8,845 nucleotides of DNA from JBBILU01 sp037444775 (GTDB lineage: Bacteria; Patescibacteriota; Gracilibacteria; BD1-5; UBA6164): positions 1 through 8,845 of the forward strand of contig JBBILU010000044.1 in the NCBI GenBank assembly GCA_037444775.1, written 5' to 3'. Both the position numbers and the translations under genes were made by a program. Positions 1 to 7,502 of the stretch are shown here, one piece after another (within the stretch, counting starts at the first letter, position 1; the number at the start of each line of letters is the position of its first letter). The notes beneath the pieces are model-generated. The model ran no database searches. It had not been told where the DNA came from and was given only the letters and a program-made list of their open reading frames with translations.

Positions 1-30
1 AAGTGGTCGGATTTGAGTGGGACGATACAT
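1..30 (-). CDS. possible start of a downstream gene, cut by the window edge
   Basis: An ATG lies 24 bases after the stop of the papain-fold hydrolase gene and opens a frame of ten codons (MYRPTQIRPL) that runs off the left edge. The bases here are clearly richer in G+C than the surrounding DNA, as seen at starts of conserved genes in such genomes. There is too little to name a product, and the frame may be chance. If real, it is probably cotranscribed with the preceding gene, because no terminator is seen in between. Confidence 0.3.
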   Translation of the reverse strand, partial: MYRPTQIRPL

Positions 31-54
31 TGTTTATAAATTCATAACAAAAGC

Positions 55-1353
55 CTATTTTAAAAACATACTAAACTTTGCTCTTTTTCAAGTTTTAAGT
101 AATTCATTAACATTACTAACAAAATTCTCTCAAGTTTTCTCAATACTATCAATAAAAAATATTCATTCTACTTCTCTATTCTCACTTTTTTTATCTTCTA
201 ATAATTTAGATATAAAACTATTTGGAGGATAAGTCAAACTAATTCAAATTTTTTCTAATTCTATACTTATTCCCTCATCTTTTTTATATTCTTTTGCATA
301 AGACTTTAGAACCAAAGCAGAACAAACCATTCTTTTATCAGAATAAAAATTAAAAATATGGTCATATCATTTACCGAAATGACTCAAAACATTTTTTAAA
401 CTCCTTTTTATTTTTTCTTTAGAAAATGTAGTTCTACAAACACCTAAATAATCTATATGTCAAGCAAAATCAAAAATATCAGAAATTGTAACTCATTCTC
501 AAGTTGCTTCAATAATATAATATTTTTTATCATCTAGCCTTTTTAAAAAATTTCATTTAAAGTTTTGTTTTAAATAATCTCACCTTCCAAGATACATTGC
601 CATATGTTTCCAAAAACCTGGAATTGTAATATTTGAAGCATTCCAATTTCATCTTGACAGAAATATATCTCAGCTTTTAGCTATTTCTAAATATTTTTCA
701 ATATTTTCTTTTTTCACAAGTCAAGATTTTCTAGTAGAAAACTTCATATGAGAAATAAAAAATCAAATATGTTTAGAAAGCCAAAATAATATTTTATCAA
801 TTCTATATTTAATATAATAAAAAAAGTTATTATAATCAGTTTTTATTCTTGCTAACGAATCTATTTCCTCAAGTCAATCAATAAGATCATAAATATCTTT
901 GTCAACTTTGCTTGAAAAAGTGTAAATAAAAACTTTTGGAATATTAAAAAAATAAATATTTTTTGCACTATATAAATACTTTGCGAAATATCAATAATCT
1001 TTAGTAAAATTTTCATCAAGAAAAACTCTTACAAAATCTTCATGTTTTCAGAAACTTTTTAATAAATCTATCAATATTCTAAAATAAAAATGTAAAATAT
1101 ACTTTTTTAGAATTAATTTATTATAATCAATAGAAAGCAAAAAACTTTTGTAATGAGAAAATAGTAATAACTTTTTTATAGCTTTAAATAAAATAATATA
1201 TTCTTCCCAAATTTCTTTTAATTTTTCTTTATCTTTTTTTAAATATAAATTTTTATCTGATAAAAAAATCTTTTGTTTATCCATTTCTTTTTTTAAAGAA
1301 GAATATTCATCTTCCAAAAGTTTAACTTTTTTATAAATATTTTTATAGTTCAT
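55..1353 (-). CDS. YiiX/YaeF-like permuted papain-fold (C92-type) hydrolase with N-terminal coiled coil
   Basis: This is a 432-residue protein when UGA is read as Gly; I count 17 in-frame UGA codons, and the stop is TAG. Residues 1-60 are a Lys/Glu-rich coiled coil, and 60-220 are helical and unrecognised. From about 225 the order of motifs matches the permuted NlpC/P60-like YiiX family: GDIFLSRG (228-235), PGFWKHMAMYLG with presumed catalytic His250, EATGEGV (282-288), and a late VCSALVLKSY segment with presumed nucleophile Cys344. His before Cys is the hallmark of the circularly permuted fold. Family members are thought to be amidases or lipid/peptide hydrolases; the substrate here is unknown. 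No signal peptide or clear membrane span is seen, so it is probably cytoplasmic or bound to a partner through its coiled coil. It follows the pilin gene but has its own candidate promoter behind the pilin terminator. ATG 1353 is the first start after that promoter, with no Shine-Dalgarno sequence. The fold assignment is fairly secure; the role is not. Confidence 0.8.
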
Positions 1354-1382
1354 TTCTGTGTAGATAAATAATTATTAAACTT

Positions 1383-1411
1383 ATAATAACATTTATATTT
1401 TAAAATACCAA
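1383..1411 (-). promoter_or_regulatory. candidate promoter of the papain-fold hydrolase gene
   Basis: Read on the minus strand, TTGGTA (1406-1411) is followed by 17 bases and TATTAT (1383-1388). The -10 box is preceded by TGT, giving an extended -10 form. It lies between the pilin terminator and the ATG at 1353, implying a leader of roughly 20 to 25 bases. The A+T-rich background makes chance matches likely. The position and the match to the pilin promoter layout are the main support. Confidence 0.4.
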
Positions 1412-1422
1412 AAAAAAATCAC

Positions 1423-1456
1423 AAAAAAACCTCCCTTTTTGAAGGAAAGTTTTTTT
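1423..1456 (-). terminator. intrinsic terminator of the pilin gene
   Basis: The minus-strand RNA reads A7-CTTTCCTT, a CAAA loop, then AAGGGAGG-U7. The core CCTT/AAGG pairs are extended by two G-U wobbles, one A-U and one C-G, then by A-U pairs into the U tract. On the plus strand the wobbles become C/A mismatches, so the hairpin is designed for minus-strand transcripts. It begins about 15 bases after the pilin stop. Confidence 0.8.
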
Positions 1457-1471
1457 ATGATAAATAATTGA

Positions 1472-2245
1472 CTAGTAAGGTTGACCAGCAGCAGTTGTAT
1501 TACCATTAGCAACAGGAGTAGCATTAGAACCTCCTCTAATAGAGATTAAACCAGCAGTTTCATCAGCTGCTAAAGTTATTGTTGTTTGATTTACTGCAAC
1601 ATCAGCAGCAAAAGTTAGAGTAATTCAATCTCTAGCAACATTTAAAATTTTAACTCCATTAACAGCAGTTCCTCAAGTAATATTAACAAAATCTCAAGTT
1701 TTGAATACATTAGTACTAGCTGGAGCTAATGTAACAACTTTACCACTTACAGAAGATATAGTAGCAACTTTATTATTAGCAGCAGCATTTCTAGAAACAT
1801 AGTTACCTTTTACTAAAGCTTTTCTAGCACCTGCATCTTCCAATGAAGCTGCTAATTCATATCTAGCATCTCCAGTAAGAGTAGCACCAATTTTATAATC
1901 TTGACCGTTTGGATCTACAAATTCAGCTTGTTTAACACCTAGAGCAGTATAGTTAGGTTTACCAGCAAAATAATCTGTATTTAAAGTTGAACCTGTTCAA
2001 CCGTAACTAGAACTAGATACAGCAGTTGCAGAATCAGCAGTTACAAAAGATGAAATTCATCCACCTTCAGCTATTTTAATACTCATAGCTGAAATGATAT
2101 TATTAATATCAGAAGTTCTTTTTGAGTTTCTAGCATCAGCTGAATACCCTTGTAAAGAAATAAATGCGATTGTACCCAAAATAGCTAAAATAGTAATAAC
2201 TACTATAAGTTCCACCAAAGTGAATGCCTTTGTTGTTCTTTTCAT
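1472..2245 (-). CDS. pilA: type IV prepilin / major pilin-like protein
   Basis: This 257-residue protein has the class III prepilin signal: a short basic leader, then A7|FTLVEL with Phe at +1 and Glu at +5 (E12), followed by a hydrophobic helix to about residue 28. The prepilin peptidase would cut after Ala7; Ala at -1 instead of Gly is tolerated in the family. The mature protein would be the pilus subunit. The C-terminal two thirds are rich in Ala, Thr, Asn, Val and Gly, consistent with a beta-rich head. A segment near the middle (DARYELAASLED) resembles pilins of other Patescibacteria from memory, not from a search. There are five in-frame UGA-Gly codons against 21 GGN codons, unlike the neighbouring genes, and G+C is visibly higher, which suggests high expression. 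A terminator follows the TAG stop, and the gene has its own candidate promoter, so it is probably monocistronic. The symbol is by family; it could be a minor pilin. Confidence 0.9.
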
Positions 2246-2258
2246 ATCTTTCAGAAAA

Positions 2259-2374
2259 GTTACAATATAAAATATATTCTTTTAAAATAGAGAATTAACT
2301 ATATTTCTTAGTAAGATAAGTTTTAAAGATTTTTAATTACTTTATTTTCTTTAACCTTTCTCTAAGAATGTAAC
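2259..2374 (-). other. possible folded 5' leader of the pilin mRNA
   Basis: Three nested perfect inverted repeats lie between the candidate pilin promoter and the pilin start: 2259-2264 with 2369-2374 (6 bp), 2305-2311 with 2362-2368 (7 bp) and 2323-2329 with 2348-2354 (7 bp). The outer and middle right arms are adjacent. The two outer arms would bring the transcript's 5' end close to the start codon. In such A+T-rich DNA, 6-7 bp repeats are common, so this is tentative. I recognise no known riboswitch class. Confidence 0.25.
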
Positions 2375-2377
2375 AAC

Positions 2378-2406
2378 ATAATAACATATAATAAAAATAA
2401 TTGCAA
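2378..2406 (-). promoter_or_regulatory. candidate pilin promoter
   Basis: On the minus strand, TTGCAA (2401-2406), a 17-base spacer and TATTAT (2378-2383) form a sigma-70-type promoter. TGT directly precedes the -10 box, making it an extended -10. This predicts a start near 2371 and a leader of about 125 bases before the pilin ATG. The same arrangement occurs upstream of the papain-fold gene. Confidence 0.45.
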
Positions 2407-2415
2407 AACTTTTTT

Positions 2416-2577
2416 TTATTTTTCACTAGACTTTTTTAAAAAATGTTTTATTAATAAAATTAACTTACTTACTTTTAAACTTACTTTTCCTCTTAATATA
2501 TAGGGTTTTAATGTCCTAATATTTAGAACATATTTTTTAACATTATTATTAAAGTAATGAACTTGACAAACGAGCAT
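2416..2577 (-). CDS. possible small basic protein, 53 residues
   Basis: An ATG-to-TAA frame of 53 codons sits in the 400-bp gap between pilC and the pilin gene. The product is basic: mostly Lys, Leu, Val and Ile, with a Leu/Ile-rich helix-like stretch near residues 38-47 and a Lys/Ser C-terminus. It contains no UGA codon and one Cys (residue 4). A perfect TATAAT box and a short palindrome lie just upstream (2595-2618), which would give a leader of about ten bases, as at pilB. The stop is ten bases before the pilin -35 box. I recognise no family. Open frames of this length occur by chance at low but real frequency when only TAA and TAG are stops, so it may be noncoding. Confidence 0.3.
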   Translation of the reverse strand: MLVCQVHYFNNNVKKYVLNIRTLKPYILRGKVSLKVSKLILLIKHFLKKSSEK

Positions 2578-2594
2578 ATATTATTTTTAGTAAC

Positions 2595-2618
2595 ATTATA
2601 CTATAATTTAGTATAGTA
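2595..2618 (-). promoter_or_regulatory. TATAAT box overlapping a 7-bp palindrome
   Basis: Minus-strand TATAAT (2595-2600) overlaps one arm of the inverted repeat 2599-2605 / 2612-2618 (TACTATA/TATAGTA, 6-base spacer). No good -35 is seen. It lies just beyond the pilC terminator and 18 bases before the ATG of the possible 53-codon ORF. It could be a promoter with an overlapping operator, or a weak second hairpin. Confidence 0.3.
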
Positions 2619-2635
2619 ATAAAGTAAGAAAATAG

Positions 2636-2659
2636 AAAAAACTTGTAAAATATTACAAG
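2636..2659 (-). terminator. intrinsic terminator overlapping the pilC stop codon
   Basis: On the minus strand, CTTGTAA, a TATT loop and TTACAAG form a perfect 7-bp stem followed at once by six T. The left arm contains the TAA stop of pilC. This closes the pilB-phosphatase-pilC transcription unit and separates it from the pilin gene. Confidence 0.8.
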
Positions 2660-3870
2660 CTTTTGGCAACTTCTCACATTTTGAAAAATGGAAGCATTAT
2701 GGCAATTACAATGGTTCAAACTAAAAATCAAACAGTTACGATAATTATTGGTTCCATCATAGTAGAAAGATTTCAAATATATCTTTTTAACTCATTATTA
2801 TAGTTTGCTCAAACTTTTCAAAGAGAATTTGAAAGACTTCAAGTTTCTTCTCAAGTACTAACAACATAAGCAAATTCTTCTGGAAAAAGTTGGTTCAAAT
2901 AAACATTGGATTCATATTCAAGATTTAGTCAAAGTGCTTTTGAAATTGTAAGACCAACTTCTACTTCATTTTTTACTCTTATAAGTTCTTTTTTATAAAG
3001 CAAATTTGGGACTACTTTTGAAGAAATTTTTAAAGAATCTAGAAGCAAAACTCAAGCATTTTGCAAAAGTGTAAATGATTTTATAAAATAAATTATATTA
3101 GATTGCCTAACAACAAATCAAAAAATAGGAATTTTTATTGCAATCGTTGCAAATAAAATCTTTCAAAAATATGTTGTATTCAAAATTTTAATAAAAAGAA
3201 TAAAAGTTATAATAATTACAATAAAAGTTATATAATCATTTTTTAAAAAGTTTGAAACATTAACAACAAATTGAGTAAGAGCTGGTAATTCTACATTAGC
3301 CTTTTCAAAAGTAGCAGTAATTTTTGGAACAATAAAAACCATCATAAACACAACCATAATAGCAGTAAGAAAAAGCAAAATAGTTGGATAAATCATAGCT
3401 CATTTTACTTTTCATTTTATTTCTATGTTTTCTAAAATATTTTTATCTAATTCATCAAGAATAACTCATAATTGTCATGTTTTTTCTCAAACATCTATCA
3501 AAGAAGTAGTAAGAGAATCAAAAACTTTTGGATATTGACTCATTGTTTCATTCAAACTAATTCAATGATCTATATTTGTTCTCATTTCTATAATAATATC
3601 CCTCATGAAAGGATTTTTTGTTTGTTTGATAAGAATTCATAAAGCTCATTTTATGTCAATTCAAGAATTCATAAAAATAGATAATTTATTTACAAATTTC
3701 CAAAGTTCTTTTCTTGAAACACTTTTAAAAAGGTTAATTTCTTTATTTTGAAATTTCCTTCATTTCATTTTTTGCTTCTTTATTTTTTCTTTTCTAGCTT
3801 TTTCTAACAATTTAACAAATAATTCGTTGTTAAAATTACCATTTTTATCATAAAAACTTTTTGAAAACAT
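2653..3870 (-). CDS. pilC: type IV pilus inner-membrane platform protein PilC (GspF family)
   Basis: This 405-residue protein is of normal family length and is read with about 22 UGA-Gly codons and almost no GGN codons. It has two T2SSF repeats. The first contains the VGEKTGQLG motif just before the membrane span at about 160-182; the second contains the matching TGEETGSL motif before a C-terminal span at about 371-397. A further span lies near 213-231. PilC/GspF is the cytoplasmic-membrane platform that couples the PilB ATPase to pilin insertion into the growing fibre. The first 60 residues are basic and charged, suited to the cytoplasmic side. ATG 3870 is about 20 bases behind the phosphatase stop, with no Shine-Dalgarno sequence. 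The gene ends in a terminator that includes its stop. The identification is secure. Confidence 0.95.
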
Positions 3871-3889
3871 ATTTGTAAGTAATTAAAAA

Positions 3890-6064
3890 TTATATATTTC
3901 CATCTTTAGCAATTATTTCTTCTGCTTCTTTTATAACAGTATCACAATCTCATTTCTTCAAAATTTCTACAAGCATTTTGTATCTATTATCAACTCTTTC
4001 ATTTTTTTTCTTTATTCTATAGTTATTTTCATTATCTATAGCACTTCTCATATAAAAATTTATTTTTTTGTCTATCCATCATTCTGAGATATATCTTTTG
4101 GCTTCTTGTTTTAGTTTTATGTATTCTCAAATTTTGTATAAATTTTCTAAAGTAGCTATAATCACTTTTTTTTCTTTTTCTCTTCTAATCTTTTTTAACT
4201 CCAAATTAATTTCTTCTTTATTTTTTCAAATAAGTCTTTTAACTTCCATAGAAGTTAATCATTCTTTTTTTTCTAAATTTTTTATTATTTCAGAATCTTT
4301 TTTTAATAAATCTTTATTCCAATCCCTTCTCATTATAATAATTGTAGCATCATCATCAAACTTAGTTCATCACCTAAAAGAAGCAACAGTATCAATTAAT
4401 CTTTTATAAATATCTTTGGAGTCTTTTTCTAATATACAAGCATTTTTGAAATTTTCCTCTAATCTATTTATGGAATAATAATCTCATTCCATTCATTTAC
4501 ATTCAACTACTCAATCACTATAAGATAAAACAACATCTCAATTTTCTAAAAAAATACTTTTTGTCTTAACTTGGTCAACTTTATTTATAAGTCTTATTCA
4601 AGCTGCTAAACCTCAAACCATTACTCTTTCTACGGTTTCTGTTTTTGCTCTAAAAAGTAGCATTGGCTCATGCCCCATTCAAACATAACTAAATTTTCAA
4701 AGATTATCTTTTTCTATTTCAAATAAAATTCAAGTTATAAAGTTTCTACTCTGTAAATCTTGTTTTAATCAATTATTTATTTCAAAAGCAAGTTCCTCAA
4801 TATTTTTGGTTTTTGCATACTTATTAAATAATCTTGTCAAAAGAGTTACTATTAATCAAGCTTTTATTCAATGACCTGTAGCATCTCACAAAAATAAATC
4901 ATACTTTTTTTTAGTTTCTTCCATTCAAAAACTATCTCAAGAAATTTTGTTAGCTCAAAGAATTTTTCAATAAATATCATATCAAAGAATTCATTGATCT
5001 CTAATCTCTTTTACTAATCAGTTATGAATACTTTGTAATTTTTCTTCTGCAACTTTTCTTTTTACTAAATCATTTTCTTCAATTAATATTGTTACCTCAT
5101 CTAAAAGTTTTTTTTCTTCAATATTATTTTTTAATCTTTTATAATATTTAATTTTATCTTTAAAAAATCACAAAAAAGTTTTTTGCTTATGCAATCATTG
5201 CTTCATTTCTTCATCAACATCAATTCAAATATTTTCTCAAGTTAACTTCATTGCCTCAAGTCTCAAATCTTTTTTAATTTTTGCCTCTTCTTTTGCTTTT
5301 TCTTTTTCAATATTTTTTAGAATAATACCTTTTTGTTTATTATAAAATTTTATAACTAAAGAATTTTCTTTATTTTGATCTAAAAAATCTTTCAAAATAT
5401 TCAAAGCTTGATGATTTTTTCATGTATGTCCCAAAAATTCTAACTCACTTTCTATTTTTTTAAATCTTACTTTAAATCTAGCATTTTCTATTTCCTCTTT
5501 ATACTTTCTTTCACTATTATCTATTTCATATTCTAATTTATCTAAAACTAAAACCTTTTTATTATATAGTTTATATTGTTTTGTTTTTTCTTTTTCTGAA
5601 TAAATTGTATCTCATTCTCTATTCAATTTATCAATTAAATAGTCTATTCATTCTTTTTCTTTAAGTTTTATCTCTCTTAAAGCTGTTCTTCATTTTTCAT
5701 ATTCACGAACGGAAATTAATCTTTTAATTACATCTAAAGCTCAGTTAAATTCTTTTACTTTATCAGGTTGAATCTTATATTTAGATTCAGTTTCTTCTAA
5801 AATAAGTTCTATATTATGAATTTTTGATATTCTATCATTATAAACTTTTCAGACTTGACTAAGTTTATCTTCATTTCACTGATAAAGATTCCAGTTTTTA
5901 TCCCAAATTTCTTTTTCTTTAGCTTTTAACTTCCCTATCCAGATTTTTGCATTTCCCCAATCTTTTCTGGAAATCATAATTTTAATAGCTTTTAAAGCAT
6001 CCTCTAAAGTTTTTATCTTTGAAGGATCTATTTTTCTACTAAATAATGAAAAAATATCAAACAT
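3890..6064 (-). CDS. SpoIIE-like PP2C-family serine/threonine phosphatase with long helical flanks
   Basis: This 724-residue protein is read with many UGA-Gly codons. About 365-580 is a SpoIIE/RsbU-type PPM phosphatase domain: ISGDSFG with Asp377, LFLGDATGHGIKAG with Asp394, FSYVGMGHEP, NGDVVLSYSDG with Asp517, and FDDDAT with Asp570-572. These acidic residues are the expected divalent-metal ligands, so the enzyme looks active. Residues 1-350 are charged helices with loosely repeated units near the N-terminus (LEDALKAIKIMIS, then ALDVIKRLISV, then QALNILKDFL), perhaps TPR-like. The last 140 residues are again helical. No membrane span or sensor domain is recognised. Family members dephosphorylate phosphoserine on partner proteins such as anti-sigma antagonists; no such partner or kinase is in this window. 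The gene starts 6 bases after pilB and ends about 20 bases before pilC, so it is made with the pilus motor. A role in controlling pilus assembly is inferred from position only. Confidence 0.9.
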
Positions 6065-6070
6065 AATTTT

Positions 6071-7300
6071 TTATATTAATGTTAAAGCTTCTTCTATAGT
6101 TGTATCTCCAAGAGATGCCTTTATTAATGCATCTTGAACTATAGTTATCATTCAATGTTTTACTGCTTCATCAGCCATTTCATTTGCACTTTTTTTATCC
6201 AAAATCATTGGCTCTAAATATTCTTCTACTATCAAAACTTCATGAATTCAGATTCTTCATTTATAACCAGTTCCATTACATTTTTCACATCATTTTCATT
6301 TATAAAAAGATATTGAATCTATTTCACTTTCATCAACTATTGGTCATAAGTATTTTTTTATTTGTTTTTTTTCTATTTCTGTAGGAACATAAATATCTTT
6401 ACAATTTTTACATATTCTTTTTAAAAGTCTTTGAGAAATTACCATTCTCATAGCAGAAGAAAGTAAAAAAGGCTCAACTCACATATTTATAAGTCTCTGA
6501 ATAGTTCAAGTTGCTGAGTTTGTATGTATTGTTGACAAAACTAAATGTCAAGTTAAAGCAGCTTCTACAGCCAAAGTTGCTGTTTCCTTATCTCTTATTT
6601 CTCAAACCATTATAATATCTGGATCTTGTCTAACTAGACTTTTTAACCCTGAGGCAAAAGTATAACCGATTTCTGGCTTAACTTGGGATTGATTTACATA
6701 CTCAATATTATATTCTATTGGATCCTCTAGTGTAGAAATATTATATTCTAAAGGATTATAATTTTTCAAAATTCAAAACAAAGTTGTAGATTTTCAAGAA
6801 CCAGTTGGTCAAGCCACAAGAATTATTCAATAAGAACTTTTTAATGCTTCTCTAACTTTTTCAAGATTCACATCAATAAGTCACAGAGCTTCTATATTAG
6901 TCAATTTATCATCTGGTTTCAGAATTCTCATTACCACTTTTTCTCCGTATGTTGTTGGCAAAGTAGAAAGACGAATATCAATATTTTTACCTTCTTCTGG
7001 ATAAAAATAAACTATTTTTCAATCTTGGGGTTTTTTGTTTTCATCTATTTTTATTTTTGATAAAACTTTTAATCTTGTAATAACTGAGCTAATGTTTTCT
7101 TTATCTATTTTATCAAATATAAAAAAATCTCAATCCTTACGAAATCTTATAAGCAAAGCTTTTTCTAAAGGTTCAATATGAATATCTGATGCTCCTGTTT
7201 TTATAGCAGAACTAAAAACAGAATCTACATAAGAAACTGTATCTCCAACATCTTTTTTTATATCCAATTCTAGTATCTTGGATGTAGCAATTAATTCCAT
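6071..7300 (-). CDS. pilB: type IV pilus assembly ATPase PilB (GspE/PulE family), short form
   Basis: This 409-residue protein is read with about 17 UGA-Gly codons. The N2-type domain shows GASDIHIEP at 36-44. Walker A is GPTGSGKS with Lys170 (two of its three Gly are UGA). Asp-box TLEDPIEY, Walker B PDIIMVGEIRD with Glu234, and His-box TGHLVLSTIHT follow. Two CxxC pairs (CKNC and CEKC) about 50 residues apart form the zinc site typical of PilB/GspE rather than PilT. The hexameric ATPase drives pilin addition through PilC. The usual N-terminal N1 domain of about 150 residues is absent, because the frame opens only just before this start. ATG 7300 is preferred: upstream in-frame GTG and TTG exist, but they fall at or before the transcription start predicted from the -10 box at 7321-7326. 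It is the first gene of the pilB-phosphatase-pilC unit. Confidence 0.95.
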
Positions 7301-7320
7301 TTTCACATATTTAGTTAACA

Positions 7321-7351
7321 ATTATAGCAAAATAATAGCATTCTTTTTCAA
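7321..7351 (-). promoter_or_regulatory. extended -10 promoter of the pilB operon
   Basis: On the minus strand, TTGAAA (7346-7351), a 19-base spacer and TATAAT (7321-7326) are present, with TGC directly before the -10 box (TGCTATAAT, a full extended -10). Transcription should start near 7314, only about 14 bases before the pilB ATG, and no Shine-Dalgarno sequence is present. The mRNA would be close to leaderless. The long spacer suggests that the extended -10 carries most of the strength. Confidence 0.65.
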
Positions 7352-7439
7352 AAAAGTTAAATATTTGATCTACTTTTTTTTATTTTGTAAGTATTTTATA
7401 AAAAGTATTGCTATATAAACAAAAAAGTAAATAATTTCA

Positions 7440-7480
7440 AATAGACAGGCTCCCCCTATCTATTAGAAAAAAGGGGGAGC
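7440..7480 (-). other. GC-rich hairpin with interleaved second stem (3' end element or switch)
   Basis: A perfect 8-bp stem GCTCCCCC/GGGGGAGC (7473-7480 with 7449-7456) stands out in very A+T-rich DNA. A second 8-bp stem, AATAGATA/TGTCTATT (7457-7464 with 7440-7447), pairs fully only in minus-strand RNA, through one G-U wobble. The arms interleave. It lies 22 bases after the stop of the 359-residue membrane protein gene and before the pilB promoter. No U tract follows, so it is not a standard terminator; six U lie in the loop instead. It probably defines the 3' end of the upstream mRNA or limits read-through into pilB. Confidence 0.5.
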
Positions 7481-7502
7481 TTACTATTTAAAACACTTAT
7501 TT

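Noticed and set aside
17..232. Plus-strand frame of 71 codons
   Set aside because: It lies opposite the end of the papain-fold gene and has low-complexity Leu/Ser/Phe composition typical of the antisense of a Lys/Glu-rich gene.
2463..2490. Repeated ACTTACTT units in the gap before the pilin gene
   Set aside because: The units are short, imperfect and of low complexity, and they fall in the possible 53-codon frame; no function can be supported.
2563..2591. Plus-strand TTGACA as a promoter
   Set aside because: No acceptable -10 box is found at 16-19 bases, and no plus-strand gene follows.
2549..2776. Minus-strand frame of 75 codons overlapping the end of pilC
   Set aside because: It overlaps the well-supported last membrane segment of pilC in another frame and crosses the terminator.
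4068..4409. Plus-strand frame of 113 codons
   Set aside because: It is the antisense of the phosphatase C-terminal part, including the DDD metal motif. The Phe/Ser/Ile-rich translation has no family features.
6184..6384. Plus-strand frame of 66 codons
   Set aside because: It is antisense to the zinc-binding end of pilB, and composition is artefactual (Phe, His, Leu, Ile).
7301..7321. TTG at 7321 or GTG at 7306 as the start of pilB
   Set aside because: TTG 7321 overlaps the -10 box, and GTG would leave at most a few bases of leader. ATG 7300 fits the promoter best, though the GTG cannot be fully excluded.
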